Below, one piece after another: positions 23,456 to 30,551 of a stretch of DNA of 33,181 nucleotides. The stretch is from assembly GCA_902806075.1 (NCBI GenBank), contig CADCVG010000057.1:1-33181 (forward strand), given 5' to 3'. The notes beneath the pieces are model-generated. The model was not told the origin of the DNA and did not search any database. It was given only the letters and a program-made list of their open reading frames with translations. Position numbers and translations under genes: made by a program. Numbering within the stretch: position 1 is the first letter of the stretch; the number at the start of each line of letters is the position of its first letter. The DNA is from an uncultured Rubrobacteraceae bacterium. GTDB taxonomy: Bacteria > Actinomycetota > Rubrobacteria > Rubrobacterales > Rubrobacteraceae.

Positions 23456-24892
23456 ATGATCTTTGTGGATGGGAAACGCGAAACCAAACGTGTCGCGATC
23501 GGGTGTCAGGGGGGCGGCACGCACACCGCCTTCACGGCCGGGGTTCTTAAGAGGCTCCTAGCCGAAAAGCGAGGCGACTACGAAGTCGTTGCTTTGAGCG
23601 GTACCTCGGGCGGTGCTATATGCGCCCTGCTGGCCTGGTATGCCTTGTTGCTGAAGGAAGATGATGCGGAGAAGACCGCCGAGCTGCTTGACTCCTTCTG
23701 GAGAAAGGACATCCCTGCACATTCGTTTGGCGCGAGGATGTTGAACGACTCCATCCTTTGGTTGAACAGGGCGTCAGAGGCCACCATCGGCGTACCCGTT
23801 AGCAATCCTTACCATTTTCCTCATTACCCTTTCTCTCCCGATTACTGGCAGAACGAGTTGAGGAAGATGATAGAGAAGCACGTCCACTTCGACGAGATAA
23901 ACGGGGAGCTCGTGAAGCCTTCAAGCCCCCGGTTATTCGTCGGCGCCGTCGACGTCCTTGCTGGTGAGTTCCGGGTTTTCAAGAGCCACAAGCCCGACGA
24001 GTATCGTGAAGCCGAAGATAATGAGGCGAGCGCCGAAGCCTTTGTCTTCAACGACGGACGGGATGACGGGATAAGCGTCGAGGCGATCCTGGCTTCGGCG
24101 GCCATCCCGTTTTTATTTGAGGCCGTGCGAATAGGTGAGAGTGCGTATTGGGACGGCTTGTATTCGCAGAATCCTCCCATCAGCCACCTCACGGATCTTG
24201 ATCCCGACGAGATATGGATCATACAGATCAACCCGGAAGAGATAAGCGAGGAGCCCAAGACGACTGCAGATATATGGGATAGGCGCGGCCAGCTCGCTGG
24301 CAACCTCTCGCTGAACCAGGAGCTAGCCTTCGTGCGAAGAACGAACGAGCTGGTCAGAAAGCACGGTATCGAGAAGCCCGTGACAAAGGTGCACCGCATC
24401 GAAATGTCTGTTCCCCTGGATGCTGCATCGAAGCTGGACCGCAGCCCGGAACTGATAGAAAAGTTAATGAACCACGGCGAAGAACAAGCCACGCTTTTTC
24501 TGGAGACTGTCTATAAGCTCTCCAAGCTCGATAGGGCGTGGGAAGACAGAGACGTAGAAGCCATAATGGAGTTGTTCACCGAGGAAGCAACGATCGAGTT
24601 CTTGCTATCCTCCGATTCATCAGCCAAAGAGGTGCTCTACAGGGGTAAGCAGGAGATACGAGACTTGGTGAAACGGGGCCTGAGGAACAACCTGAGAATT
24701 GAACAGTCCAGGGACCACCGACTGGTCGCGGAGGAGACGAACTGCTGGTTGCTGATTACTGCAGATCACCTTCGAACGCCGGCCAAGGGTCGGGCTGAGG
24801 CCGTCATACGGGAGGGCAGGATAGAAGCTCTAATCTTCCGTCCCTTAAACGATGAGGCTACAGAGGGGCTGCAAGCATTAGCAGGTTCATGA
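23456..24892 (+). CDS. patatin-like phospholipase with C-terminal SnoaL-like domain
   Basis: The 478-residue product has a patatin acyl-hydrolase domain. The oxyanion loop GCQGGGTHTAF is at residues 16-26, the nucleophile motif GTSGG at 49-53 (Ser51), and the Asp of the catalytic dyad in YWDGLYSQNPP (Asp233, a DG variant of the DGG motif). From about residue 355 the chain changes to a SnoaL/NTF2-like domain (AWEDRDVEAIMELFTEEA, then YRGKQEIRDLVKRGL). Patatins release fatty acids from membrane lipids; the SnoaL part may bind a ligand or promote dimerisation. The ATG at 23456 lacks a good ribosome site. No partner gene for an effector system is visible, so a housekeeping lipid role is as likely. 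Confidence 0.88.
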   Translation: MIFVDGKRETKRVAIGCQGGGTHTAFTAGVLKRLLAEKRGDYEVVALSGTSGGAICALLAWYALLLKEDDAEKTAELLDSFWRKDIPAHSFGARMLNDSILWLNRASEATIGVPVSNPYHFPHYPFSPDYWQNELRKMIEKHVHFDEINGELVKPSSPRLFVGAVDVLAGEFRVFKSHKPDEYREAEDNEASAEAFVFNDGRDDGISVEAILASAAIPFLFEAVRIGESAYWDGLYSQNPPISHLTDLDPDEIWIIQINPEEISEEPKTTADIWDRRGQLAGNLSLNQELAFVRRTNELVRKHGIEKPVTKVHRIEMSVPLDAASKLDRSPELIEKLMNHGEEQATLFLETVYKLSKLDRAWEDRDVEAIMELFTEEATIEFLLSSDSSAKEVLYRGKQEIRDLVKRGLRNNLRIEQSRDHRLVAEETNCWLLITADHLRTPAKGRAEAVIREGRIEALIFRPLNDEATEGLQALAGS

Positions 24893-25055
24893 TGCTCTCA
24901 ACAGCCTCGTGGCTTATCGGAAATTTAGAGTTCTGGAGGGCATGGAGAAGGGTCGGAGTCCTCAGAGTTAAGCACCCCGGTCCTCGGCTTATAGAGGGGC
25001 CTGCGGTAGCACTTCGTTCCACGTTCGCTGGTGATACGGCTATCTTGGGCTGCTG

Positions 25056-25061
25056 TAATAT
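25056..25061 (+). promoter_or_regulatory. probable -10 element giving a leaderless sigma-factor mRNA
   Basis: TAATAT ends 6 bp before the ATG at 25068, so transcription should begin at or next to the start codon. No ribosome site precedes that ATG, although an AGGAGG lies inside the gene at 25077-25083. Confidence 0.4.
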
Positions 25062-25067
25062 TCTGTT

Positions 25068-25655
25068 ATGGTAGACAGGAGGCGACAGTATCTGCTTCTG
25101 ACGGACGAGGATTTGATAGCCCTCGTTGGCGACGAGGACGCCGAAGCTTTCGCAGGGCTCTACGACCGCCACAGCCGAGTAGCGTACTCATTAGCCTACC
25201 GAATGATGGGAGAGCGTCAGGCAGCCGAGGATCTCGTGCAGGAAGCATTCCTAAAGGTATGGCGGGCGGCGTCAAGCTACCGGATGGAGAGAGGTAGCGT
25301 GCGCACGTGGGTGCTCTCGATAGTCCATAACCGTGGCATAGACCAGCTGCGTTCGTCCGCGAGCCGCCGCAGGAGCCAAGAGAAGGTCGAAGCGGTGGCC
25401 CCGGCCTCCCAGCCGAGCGAGACCTTTGCTGAGACCTCGCGCAACTCTCAAAGTGATCAGGTCAGGGAAGTCCTGCGAGGTCTGCCACCAGAGCAACTGA
25501 AGGTGCTCGAGCTTGCATACTTCTCGGGGCACACCCACACAGAGATTGCCGAACTGCTTGACGTGCCGCTCGGGACTATCAAGGGGCGCATGAGGCTAGG
25601 GCTGAAGAAGATGCGGGAGTACTTCGACTCCCGAGGGATGACGATGCCCGGATGA
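25068..25655 (+). CDS. ECF-type RNA polymerase sigma factor (SigK-like)
   Basis: The 195-residue product directs RNA polymerase to stress promoters. Region 2 spans about residues 30-95 (YDRHSRVAYSLAYRMMG, AAEDLVQEAFLKVWR, RTWVLSIVHNRGIDQLR). Region 4 spans about 135-187 (LRGLPPEQLKVLELAYFSG, HTEIAELLDVPLGTIKGRM). Region 1.1 and region 3 are absent, as in ECF factors. The adjacent RskA-type gene overlaps by 4 bp (ATGA), the usual arrangement for a sigma factor and its inhibitor. The start is ATG 25068, apparently leaderless. Neighbouring stress genes downstream could be targets, but no matching promoter motif was identified. Confidence 0.93.
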   Translation: MVDRRRQYLLLTDEDLIALVGDEDAEAFAGLYDRHSRVAYSLAYRMMGERQAAEDLVQEAFLKVWRAASSYRMERGSVRTWVLSIVHNRGIDQLRSSASRRRSQEKVEAVAPASQPSETFAETSRNSQSDQVREVLRGLPPEQLKVLELAYFSGHTHTEIAELLDVPLGTIKGRMRLGLKKMREYFDSRGMTMPG

Positions 25656-26386
25656 GCGGCGAGCGACACGAGCCCTGGCGCGAGCGCTTCGACGATCTCA
25701 AGGACGCCTACGTCTTGGACGCACTCACCGAGGATGAGCGCCAGGAGGTCGAGGACTACCTCACAACGCACCCAGAGTTGCAGGCGGAGGTAAACGAGCT
25801 AAAGTCCGTCGCAAACCTCCTAGCGCTCTCCCCCCAAGAGTATGAACCATCCCCCGAGCTTCGCCGCGAGCTCATGAACAGGATCTCAAGCTCCCCAAAC
25901 GCAACCCCCGCTGCTGCTGACCCTTTCCCGCAGCAAGCTAGGCTTTGGAGGATCTTTGGCCCCGGAGGGATTGTGGCAGCCGCGGTCCTTGCCCTCGTCA
26001 CTATTGGGATGTTCGCCTGGAACGCCTCCCTGCAAGAAGAGAACCAGAATTTGCAAGGCGAGCTCCTGAGGCAGCAGACGTACGCGATGGAGGGACCAGG
26101 CGCGGCTCAAGGGGTGCAGGCAGAGGTCGTTCGTCTAGGAGACGAACGGGCCGTGCTAGAAGCGCAGGACTGCCCCTCCCCGCCGGAGAGCGAAACCTAT
26201 CAAGCCTGGATCCTGCGCGAGGACGTTGCGGAGCCAGCCGGGCTCTTTGAGCCGAACGACGCTGGGGTAGCCGCAGCGCCCCTAGAGGGCTCCATCGAAG
26301 GTGCTGACGCTGTGGCGGTGACGCTCGAACCATCTGGCGGCTCCTCGATACCAACCAGCGATCCTATGCTCACCGCCGACCTTTAG
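25652..26386 (+). CDS. RskA-type anti-sigma factor
   Basis: The 244-residue membrane protein holds the sigma factor inactive. The N-terminal anti-sigma domain (about 10-70) contains AYVLDALTEDERQEVEDYL and lacks the His-Cys-Cys zinc motif, as in RskA. One membrane helix follows at about 103-125 (IVAAAVLALVTIGMFAW), then an extracytoplasmic coiled segment and the RskA C-terminal domain (QDCPSPPESETYQAWILRED ... PLEGSIEGADAVAVTLEPSG). Release normally needs regulated proteolysis outside and within the membrane; no such protease is in the window. Overlaps the sigma gene by 4 bp. Confidence 0.92.
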   Translation: MSGERHEPWRERFDDLKDAYVLDALTEDERQEVEDYLTTHPELQAEVNELKSVANLLALSPQEYEPSPELRRELMNRISSSPNATPAAADPFPQQARLWRIFGPGGIVAAAVLALVTIGMFAWNASLQEENQNLQGELLRQQTYAMEGPGAAQGVQAEVVRLGDERAVLEAQDCPSPPESETYQAWILREDVAEPAGLFEPNDAGVAAAPLEGSIEGADAVAVTLEPSGGSSIPTSDPMLTADL

Positions 26387-26406
26387 CCATCGAACTACGC
26401 TCGGGG

Positions 26407-26427
26407 CACCAATTAAATACCTTGGTG
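26407..26427 (+). terminator. possible weak terminator after the anti-sigma gene
   Basis: CACCAA and TTGGTG pair around a 9-nt loop 20 bp after the stop. There is no T-run, so the call is weak. Confidence 0.3.
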
Positions 26428-26510
26428 TACGACATTGACGTAGCGAAGCAACATTACGTTACCGCCTGGGTCGAGGTTCCTTATCGGGACACCGGCCCTT
26501 CTCTTATCCC

Positions 26511-26585
26511 TTATTCACCGGATTGCCGCTAAGAGGTCTTCCCGGAAACCTAACTTCCGGCATGGTGTCTTTCTCGGAAACTCAG
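26511..26585 (+). repeat. dispersed intergenic repeat, copy 2 (long form)
   Basis: Core TATTCACCGGATTGCCGCTA then AGAGGTCTTCCCGGAAACC, followed by the 3' arm CTTCCGG ... CTCGGAAACTCAG. It ends one base before the stop codon of the membrane-protein gene at 26587. Confidence 0.85.
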
Positions 26586-26586
26586 T

Positions 26587-27198
26587 TCACCTCACGCGCG
26601 ACGGTTGCTCAGCCGAAGCGTCCCTCCCTGTAAAGAGGGTCGAGCCCATCCAGGCCACAGCGACCCCAAACGGCGCGGTGCTGAGAGGCAACGGTAGGAA
26701 GGAAAGCACCGCCCCGACAATGAGTAGCAGGGCCGCCCAGCGTGGGTAGACGCGGGCGCGCAGCGCAGCCACACCGAACAGCAGCCAGCCGAGGGCAAAG
26801 ATGCCAAACGAAAGTATGTATCCTAAGGGGGGACCAGCATCGAGAAGTTCAGGGGCGGCGTCCGCCAGTATCGGCACCACGACGAAGGCTTGGTCCCAAT
26901 AAGTGCCTACCAAAAACGCCGTGCCGAGGAAGGCCACCAGAAAACCGACAAGGCCGAGAGGACCAGCGGCCTCCGAAAGGCGGGCGTACAGCCCGAAGAG
27001 TCCGAAGAGCACCAGCAAAGTACCGAGGAGAAATAGCCAGGTTTCGACGACAAAGGACGCTGTCGTGGCAACAGTGCTGAACTCCTCCTCGCCAGATAGC
27101 AAGAAATTATATACATTCAACAACTCGCCAAGTACGAACAACCCCCCACCCACCACAGCCGCAAGCCCACCCCACCGGACGAGGTCCGAAGACGACAT
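26587..27198 (-). CDS. six-helix integral membrane protein of unknown function
   Basis: The 203-residue product has about six hydrophobic helices (roughly 10-30, 45-68, 75-98, 120-140, 142-160, 165-185) with short loops and a charged C-terminus. No transporter or enzyme motif is visible; the layout is like DUF4386-type or general stress membrane proteins, but I cannot assign it. The ATG at 27198 has AAGGAGG 6 bp upstream. Its upstream region contains a 17-bp tandem repeat and an 8-bp inverted repeat that may control it. Its 3' end abuts a dispersed repeat. Confidence 0.75.
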   Translation of the reverse strand: MSSSDLVRWGGLAAVVGGGLFVLGELLNVYNFLLSGEEEFSTVATTASFVVETWLFLLGTLLVLFGLFGLYARLSEAAGPLGLVGFLVAFLGTAFLVGTYWDQAFVVVPILADAAPELLDAGPPLGYILSFGIFALGWLLFGVAALRARVYPRWAALLLIVGAVLSFLPLPLSTAPFGVAVAWMGSTLFTGRDASAEQPSRVR

Positions 27199-27239
27199 GA
27201 AGTTTCCTCCTTACAAAAAGGTACTCTTCAAGTTAATAC

Positions 27240-27273
27240 TGACACAAGGTGAAACCTGACACAAGGTGAAACC
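27240..27273. repeat. perfect 17-bp tandem repeat upstream of the membrane protein gene
   Basis: TGACACAAGGTGAAACC occurs twice without a spacer, 42 bp before the ATG at 27198. It lies where a regulator would bind near the promoter. Confidence 0.7.
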
Positions 27274-27274
27274 T

Positions 27275-27302
27275 GGCGTAACTCCTACCGAAGGGTTACG
27301 CC
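27275..27302. promoter_or_regulatory. 8-bp inverted repeat with 12-bp spacer
   Basis: GGCGTAAC and GTTACGCC flank 12 bp, right next to the 17-bp tandem repeat. It may be an operator for the membrane-protein gene. Confidence 0.4.
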
Positions 27303-27317
27303 TAAAGAGACAGTAGT

Positions 27318-27385
27318 AGGAGGGCTATCCAGTCTCCTCTATTCATCGAATTGCCGCTAAGATGTCTTCTCGGAAACCCACGGGT
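27318..27385 (+). repeat. dispersed intergenic repeat, copy 3 (short form)
   Basis: 5' arm AGGAG ... CTCCT, core CTATTCATCGAATTGCCGCT then AAGATGTCTTCTCGGAAACCC. The long 3' arm is missing. A terminator hairpin begins 17 bp further right. Confidence 0.85.
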
Positions 27386-27401
27386 GCTGTGAGGCATAAG
27401 A

Positions 27402-27432
27402 AGAGCCGGGGTCTTTAAGCAGCCCCGGCTCT
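27402..27432 (-). terminator. intrinsic terminator of the DUF2382 gene
   Basis: A perfect 10-bp stem AGAGCCGGGG / CCCCGGCTCT with an 11-nt loop lies 35 bp after the stop of the minus-strand gene at 27467-28168. T-rich TCTT-type runs on both sides could serve either direction. Confidence 0.8.
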
Positions 27433-27466
27433 TTCTTCAGAGTAGCTTTGGGGTTGCGGTGCCGCG

Positions 27467-28168
27467 TTATTGACCCCCCAACTTTCTCTTCGCTTTGTCT
27501 ATGAAGCCTTCACTCTGCGTTTCGTCTCTCCCTCTGTGCTCGTCCTCCGGCCGTCTTTCTTGTTGGTCGGATCGGCCTACATCCTCTTCCCGCTGGCTCT
27601 CGCCGGTTCGACCTTCTGCGCCACTGGGTTCACCTTCCCGCTGCCTAGTGGTGCCTACATCCTCTTCCCGGTGGCTCTCATCGGTTCGACCTTCTGCGCC
27701 ACTGGGTTCACCTTCCCGCTGCCTACGGGTGGTAGCGTCATCTACGTCTACCTCTTCCCTGCGCACGTCCTCCTCGACGACCTCCTCGTCTTCGACGACG
27801 TCCTTCCGGATCCTAAGCTCCTCCTTGACCACTGGCTGCTTGTCGACTACCACCTCATCCTCAACTACCGGCACCGAGACCTCATCCTCGCCGATCTCCG
27901 CCCCGGTGCGTTCCTCATCCACCGGTACTCGATCGACGCTGACCTCCTCGCGCTTCTTAGGCACCCGAACCTGCTCGCGCTCTGTTCTTACCGTCTTGCG
28001 GACACCCACCTCACCAGCTTCGCGCTCGCGCGTATCGGCACTAAGCTCTTCTTCTGAGCGCTGTACCCTAAGCTCGTCCTCATCGCGCTGGCCTTCTCTG
28101 CCGCGAAGATCTTCTTCTCTACCCTCGTCTTGATCCCTTCGGCCTGCTCGTTCTTCGTCACGATCCAT
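27467..28168 (-). CDS. DUF2382 (YsnF/AvaK) domain stress protein
   Basis: The 233-residue, extremely charged product carries a DUF2382 domain at about residues 50-145 (VRKTVRTEREQVRVPKKREE, VVEDEVVVDKQPVVKEELRI, and a final VEEDVRREEVDVDD). The PRC-barrel often found before this domain is absent. An acidic/basic N-terminal stretch precedes it. At the C-terminus a 26-residue unit (REGEPSGAEGRTDESHREED and on) is repeated twice. Proteins of this family are linked to general stress and desiccation but have no known activity. The ATG at 28168 has AGGAGG 6 bp upstream; a strong terminator follows. Confidence 0.88.
   Translation of the reverse strand: MDRDEERAGRRDQDEGREEDLRGREGQRDEDELRVQRSEEELSADTREREAGEVGVRKTVRTEREQVRVPKKREEVSVDRVPVDEERTGAEIGEDEVSVPVVEDEVVVDKQPVVKEELRIRKDVVEDEEVVEEDVRREEVDVDDATTRRQREGEPSGAEGRTDESHREEDVGTTRQREGEPSGAEGRTGESQREEDVGRSDQQERRPEDEHRGRDETQSEGFIDKAKRKLGGQ
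27576..27731. repeat. in-frame 78-bp tandem duplication inside the DUF2382 gene
   Basis: Copies at about 27576-27653 and 27654-27731 are nearly identical over their first 70 bp. The unit encodes 26 residues and keeps frame, so repeat number can vary without breaking the gene. Confidence 0.8.
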
Positions 28169-28254
28169 TTGTGCCTCCTTGCTTTCTTGCCAATAAATAA
28201 ATTAGGTGCCCTCTCGGTACCTGGCCAAAACCTACCCCTTGGATAGACGAAGGC

Positions 28255-28318
28255 CCTAAGGGGCTGGCTGCCCCTATTCACCTAATTGCCGCTAAGAGGT
28301 CTTTTCGAAAACCCAAGA
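28255..28318 (+). repeat. dispersed intergenic repeat, copy 4 (short form)
   Basis: 5' hairpin AGGGGC-TGGCT-GCCCCT, then core CTATTCACCTAATTGCCGCT and AAGAGGTCTTTTCGAAAACCC. It lies upstream of the DUF2382 gene and after the terminator of the cupin gene. Confidence 0.85.
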
Positions 28319-28336
28319 GTTATTAGGACAAAAGAT

Positions 28337-28364
28337 AGGGCCGTAGCATAGGCGCCCCGGCCCT
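28337..28364 (-). terminator. intrinsic terminator of the cupin gene
   Basis: On the minus strand AGGGCCG and CGGCCCT pair around a 14-nt loop and are followed by ATCTTTTG. It lies 54 bp after the cupin stop. Confidence 0.65.
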
Positions 28365-28417
28365 TCTCTTACGCCCTTTTCTCCTAGCTGCTTCTTATGA
28401 CGATCTACAAGGCAAAA

Positions 28418-28915
28418 CTACTGCTCAGGAGGAGGCAATATCTCCAGGCCGTACTTCGGGGCGACCGCCAGAATCTTTTCGATCACCTCTTCCCCGTGGA
28501 TCGGCGGTGGCACCGACGGGTCCTCGGCTGGCTCGCTTACCTCGAAGAAGAACTCCTCAAGCCCCGCCGGCCGGATCGTCGTTACGTACCGGGCGGGGGT
28601 GGTTCCCACGTTCTTATAGGTGTGCGGAATGCCTTTGGGGGCGTGAACGAACGTCCCGGCGGGGGCCCTCACGGTCCCGTCGCCGACCATGAACTCGAAC
28701 TCGCCCTCCAGCACCCAGAAGGTCTCGTCCTCCCGGTGATGTATGTGCGGCGGAGGCCCGGCCTGGGGCGGGGTGATAGCCTCGACGAAGGCGAACTCCC
28801 CGCCGGTGTCCTCGCCTACCGCCTTCGCCGTGTACAACTCGCCCAGCAGCCAGAACGACCTGCCTTCGCCGGGCAGGACGTGCAGGGCGCCGCGTCCTCC
28901 TTGCGTGGTCTCCAT
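28418..28915 (-). CDS. cupin domain protein
   Basis: The 165-residue product is a single cupin barrel. Motif 1 HIHHREDETFWVLEGEFEF (about 57-75) has the metal-binding His-X-His and Glu. Motif 2 PAGTFVHAPKGIPHTYKN supplies the last His. The family includes dioxygenases, isomerases and simple binding proteins; the quercetinase-like spacing suggests a metal-dependent small-molecule protein, but the substrate is unknown. The ATG at 28915 has AGGAGG upstream. It is transcribed towards its own terminator, 100 bp downstream of the DUF1059 gene and possibly in the same transcript. Confidence 0.92.
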   Translation of the reverse strand: METTQGGRGALHVLPGEGRSFWLLGELYTAKAVGEDTGGEFAFVEAITPPQAGPPPHIHHREDETFWVLEGEFEFMVGDGTVRAPAGTFVHAPKGIPHTYKNVGTTPARYVTTIRPAGLEEFFFEVSEPAEDPSVPPPIHGEEVIEKILAVAPKYGLEILPPPEQ

Positions 28916-29017
28916 GCTCCTCCTTAAGTGGGTAGTGATGCTACATGCTACTCAGCTTGAGCAGAGAGCTAAGGGACTGTGCCCTCTTTCCTCGCTGCCC
29001 TATCGAAATCTCAGAAA

Positions 29018-29179
29018 CTATTTGTCGTAAGCCCCGTCAGAGACAATTTGGCGGACCTGTTCGTCGTTGAGCTGCATATCGGGGTGTGTCTGGTCCACGT
29101 GGGCTCGGGCTTTGCTGAATAGTTCTTCATCGTCGCTAGCTTCCAAGTGGTGGCCACAAACACAGTCGAGTGCTCGCAT
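29018..29179 (-). CDS. DUF1059 small protein
   Basis: A 53-residue protein, MRALDCVCGHHLEASDDEEL onward, ends SDGAYDK. It matches the DUF1059 pattern: CxCG motif, then a Glu/Asp-rich stretch, then HVDQTHPDM and the ending VRQIVSDGAYD. The N-terminal Cys-X-Cys and the two His pairs (HH, HVDQTH) suggest a small metal site; this is inference. The ATG at 29179 has a very strong GGAGGAGGAG ribosome site 4-5 bp upstream. It is the real gene here; a longer frame on the same strand (29011-29211) is out of phase and has no family match. Confidence 0.88.
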   Translation of the reverse strand: MRALDCVCGHHLEASDDEELFSKARAHVDQTHPDMQLNDEQVRQIVSDGAYDK

Positions 29180-29261
29180 CTCTCCTCCTCCTTTCCTTTG
29201 CTTTCCCCCACGGGTTACCTGCCACTTTGATTAATGTCCGATAATAATGAAGATGTCAATG

Positions 29262-29358
29262 GTTAGGAGGGCTGCCTCTTCCCCTCTATTCACCGAATGC
29301 CGAGAAGAGGTCTTCTCGAAAACCGGGCTTCCGGTGTACCGAGTTCTCGGAAACTCAG
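29262..29358 (+). repeat. dispersed intergenic repeat, copy 5 (long form)
   Basis: 5' arm AGGAGG ... CCTCTT, core CTATTCACCGAATGCCGAGA then AGAGGTCTTCTCGAAAACC, 3' arm CTTCCGGTGTACCGAGTTCT then CGGAAACTCAGGGG. It contains the near-palindrome CGAGAAGAGGTCTTCTCG. It ends 11 bp before the stop of the acetyltransferase gene. Confidence 0.9.
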
Positions 29359-29368
29359 GGGCGTACCT

Positions 29369-30343
29369 TTAGCGCCAGTCATCGATGACGTAGACCCCGG
29401 GCTGGCTGTAGCCCGGGTCGTTTGAGCGATGCATCGTGACGCCCTGGATGTCGGTGCGCAAGCCGCGTGCGAGCAGGGCACGGTACGCTTCGGGGCGGCC
29501 CATATTCGCCCCGGCGATTAAGACCTGCATACCTTCCGCCGCAGCCAAAGCTTCGCAGGCGTCCAACAGCCGCTCGAAGTTACGCCCCGCGTCCGGCCCC
29601 GGCCGGATCGCCCCGAACTTGACGTAGCATGCGCCGCTGCCCGCCTCGGTCCCCGCCCCGCAGTGGCAGACCGCCAACCCGGCAAGCCTGGAGTCGTCCC
29701 AGAGCAGCACGGTGTCTCCGAGATCCTGGCTGGCTACCGCGCGGATCTCGCCCGACACATCGAGGCCGTCGTAGATGGCGCCGGTCAGTTCCCGGCAGGT
29801 CCTCAAAGCTTCCTCTCGGTCGCCCTCTGGGAGCCTGGAGAATCTCGACCACTGTGACTCGGGCTCATCTTCCCCTACCATAAGCCTCTCCACTACCGAC
29901 TTGGACATGATCGCGGTGAGAAAGCGCGCCCAGAAACCGAACTTCTCGTATAGGTGGACGTGTCCCGGGCTGTGGGACCAGGTGAAGAGGCCCGCGTGCT
30001 CGGTCCCCCATTCGGCGAAACGCTCCATGACCGGCTCCATCAATCGTTGTCCGATGCCCCGATTCCACAGATCCACACGTACGGTTAATGGCCCGAAGAA
30101 CCCCACGCTGCCCCAATTGGACACAAAGTTCGATCCGGCGAGTTCGCCATCGACCTCCGCTGCGAAGGCAGCAGCCGGGTCTGCTTTAAAACGCGTGCGC
30201 ACGTAGCTAGCATCGCCCATGAACGTCATCGGGTCGGGGAGCCCGAGGAAGGTACCGAAAGCGAGGCGCATGATGCGATCGGCCTCCGAGAGGTCGCCCT
30301 CTCTCAATGGGCGGACCGAGACGTCCGGCTTTACTTCGACCAT
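29369..30343 (-). CDS. GNAT-family N-acetyltransferase with two tandem domains
   Basis: The 324-residue product starts at ATG 30343 behind AGGAGG; a longer open frame to 30421 has no ribosome site. The N-terminal GNAT domain spans about 8-150: VRPLREGDLSEADRIMRLAF, then VRVDLWNRGIGQRLMEPVME, the acetyl-CoA-binding loop as RGIGQRL, and HLYEKFGF. The C-terminal half (about 185-315) repeats the fold in degenerate form (AVCHCGAGTEAGSGACYVKF, then YRALLARGLRTDIQGVTMHR). Tandem GNATs of this type often keep one active domain. The acceptor is unknown. A dispersed repeat lies at each end of the unit. Confidence 0.88.
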   Translation of the reverse strand: MVEVKPDVSVRPLREGDLSEADRIMRLAFGTFLGLPDPMTFMGDASYVRTRFKADPAAAFAAEVDGELAGSNFVSNWGSVGFFGPLTVRVDLWNRGIGQRLMEPVMERFAEWGTEHAGLFTWSHSPGHVHLYEKFGFWARFLTAIMSKSVVERLMVGEDEPESQWSRFSRLPEGDREEALRTCRELTGAIYDGLDVSGEIRAVASQDLGDTVLLWDDSRLAGLAVCHCGAGTEAGSGACYVKFGAIRPGPDAGRNFERLLDACEALAAAEGMQVLIAGANMGRPEAYRALLARGLRTDIQGVTMHRSNDPGYSQPGVYVIDDWR

Positions 30344-30447
30344 CGGTGTCCTCCTTTCATCTACACAACCCCACCAGGCTGCTACTATTACGACAATGAC
30401 CGCTTGTAGCGCATCTGTCAAGAATCTGGGCAGCCTATAGCCAAGCA

Positions 30448-30505
30448 GGGGGTGAGTTGCCTCTATTCACCGGGTTGCCGCTAAGAGGTCTTTTCGGAAA
30501 TCCAG
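30448..30505 (+). repeat. dispersed intergenic repeat, copy 6 (short form)
   Basis: 5' arm AGGGGG ... CCTCT, core CTATTCACCGGGTTGCCGCT then AAGAGGTCTTTTCGGAAATCC. The 3' arm is missing. It lies between the acetyltransferase start and the 3' end of the DUF2182 gene. Confidence 0.85.
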
Positions 30506-30551
30506 TTGCATATTCGTTGCCTTAATGGCAGTTCGAAGCACGGAGAAGACC

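Noticed and set aside
24910-25000. Possible eighth copy of the dispersed repeat (ATCGGAAATTTAGAG then GGAGGGCATGGAG)
   Set aside because: Only the far 3' part resembles the family and the core is absent, so it was not counted.
27576-27731. Repeats that could suggest a CRISPR array
   Set aside because: Only two 78-bp units, without spacers, in frame inside a protein gene.
29011-29211. 66-residue open frame
   Set aside because: It is out of phase with the DUF1059 gene, has no family features, and its start lacks the strong ribosome site used by that gene.
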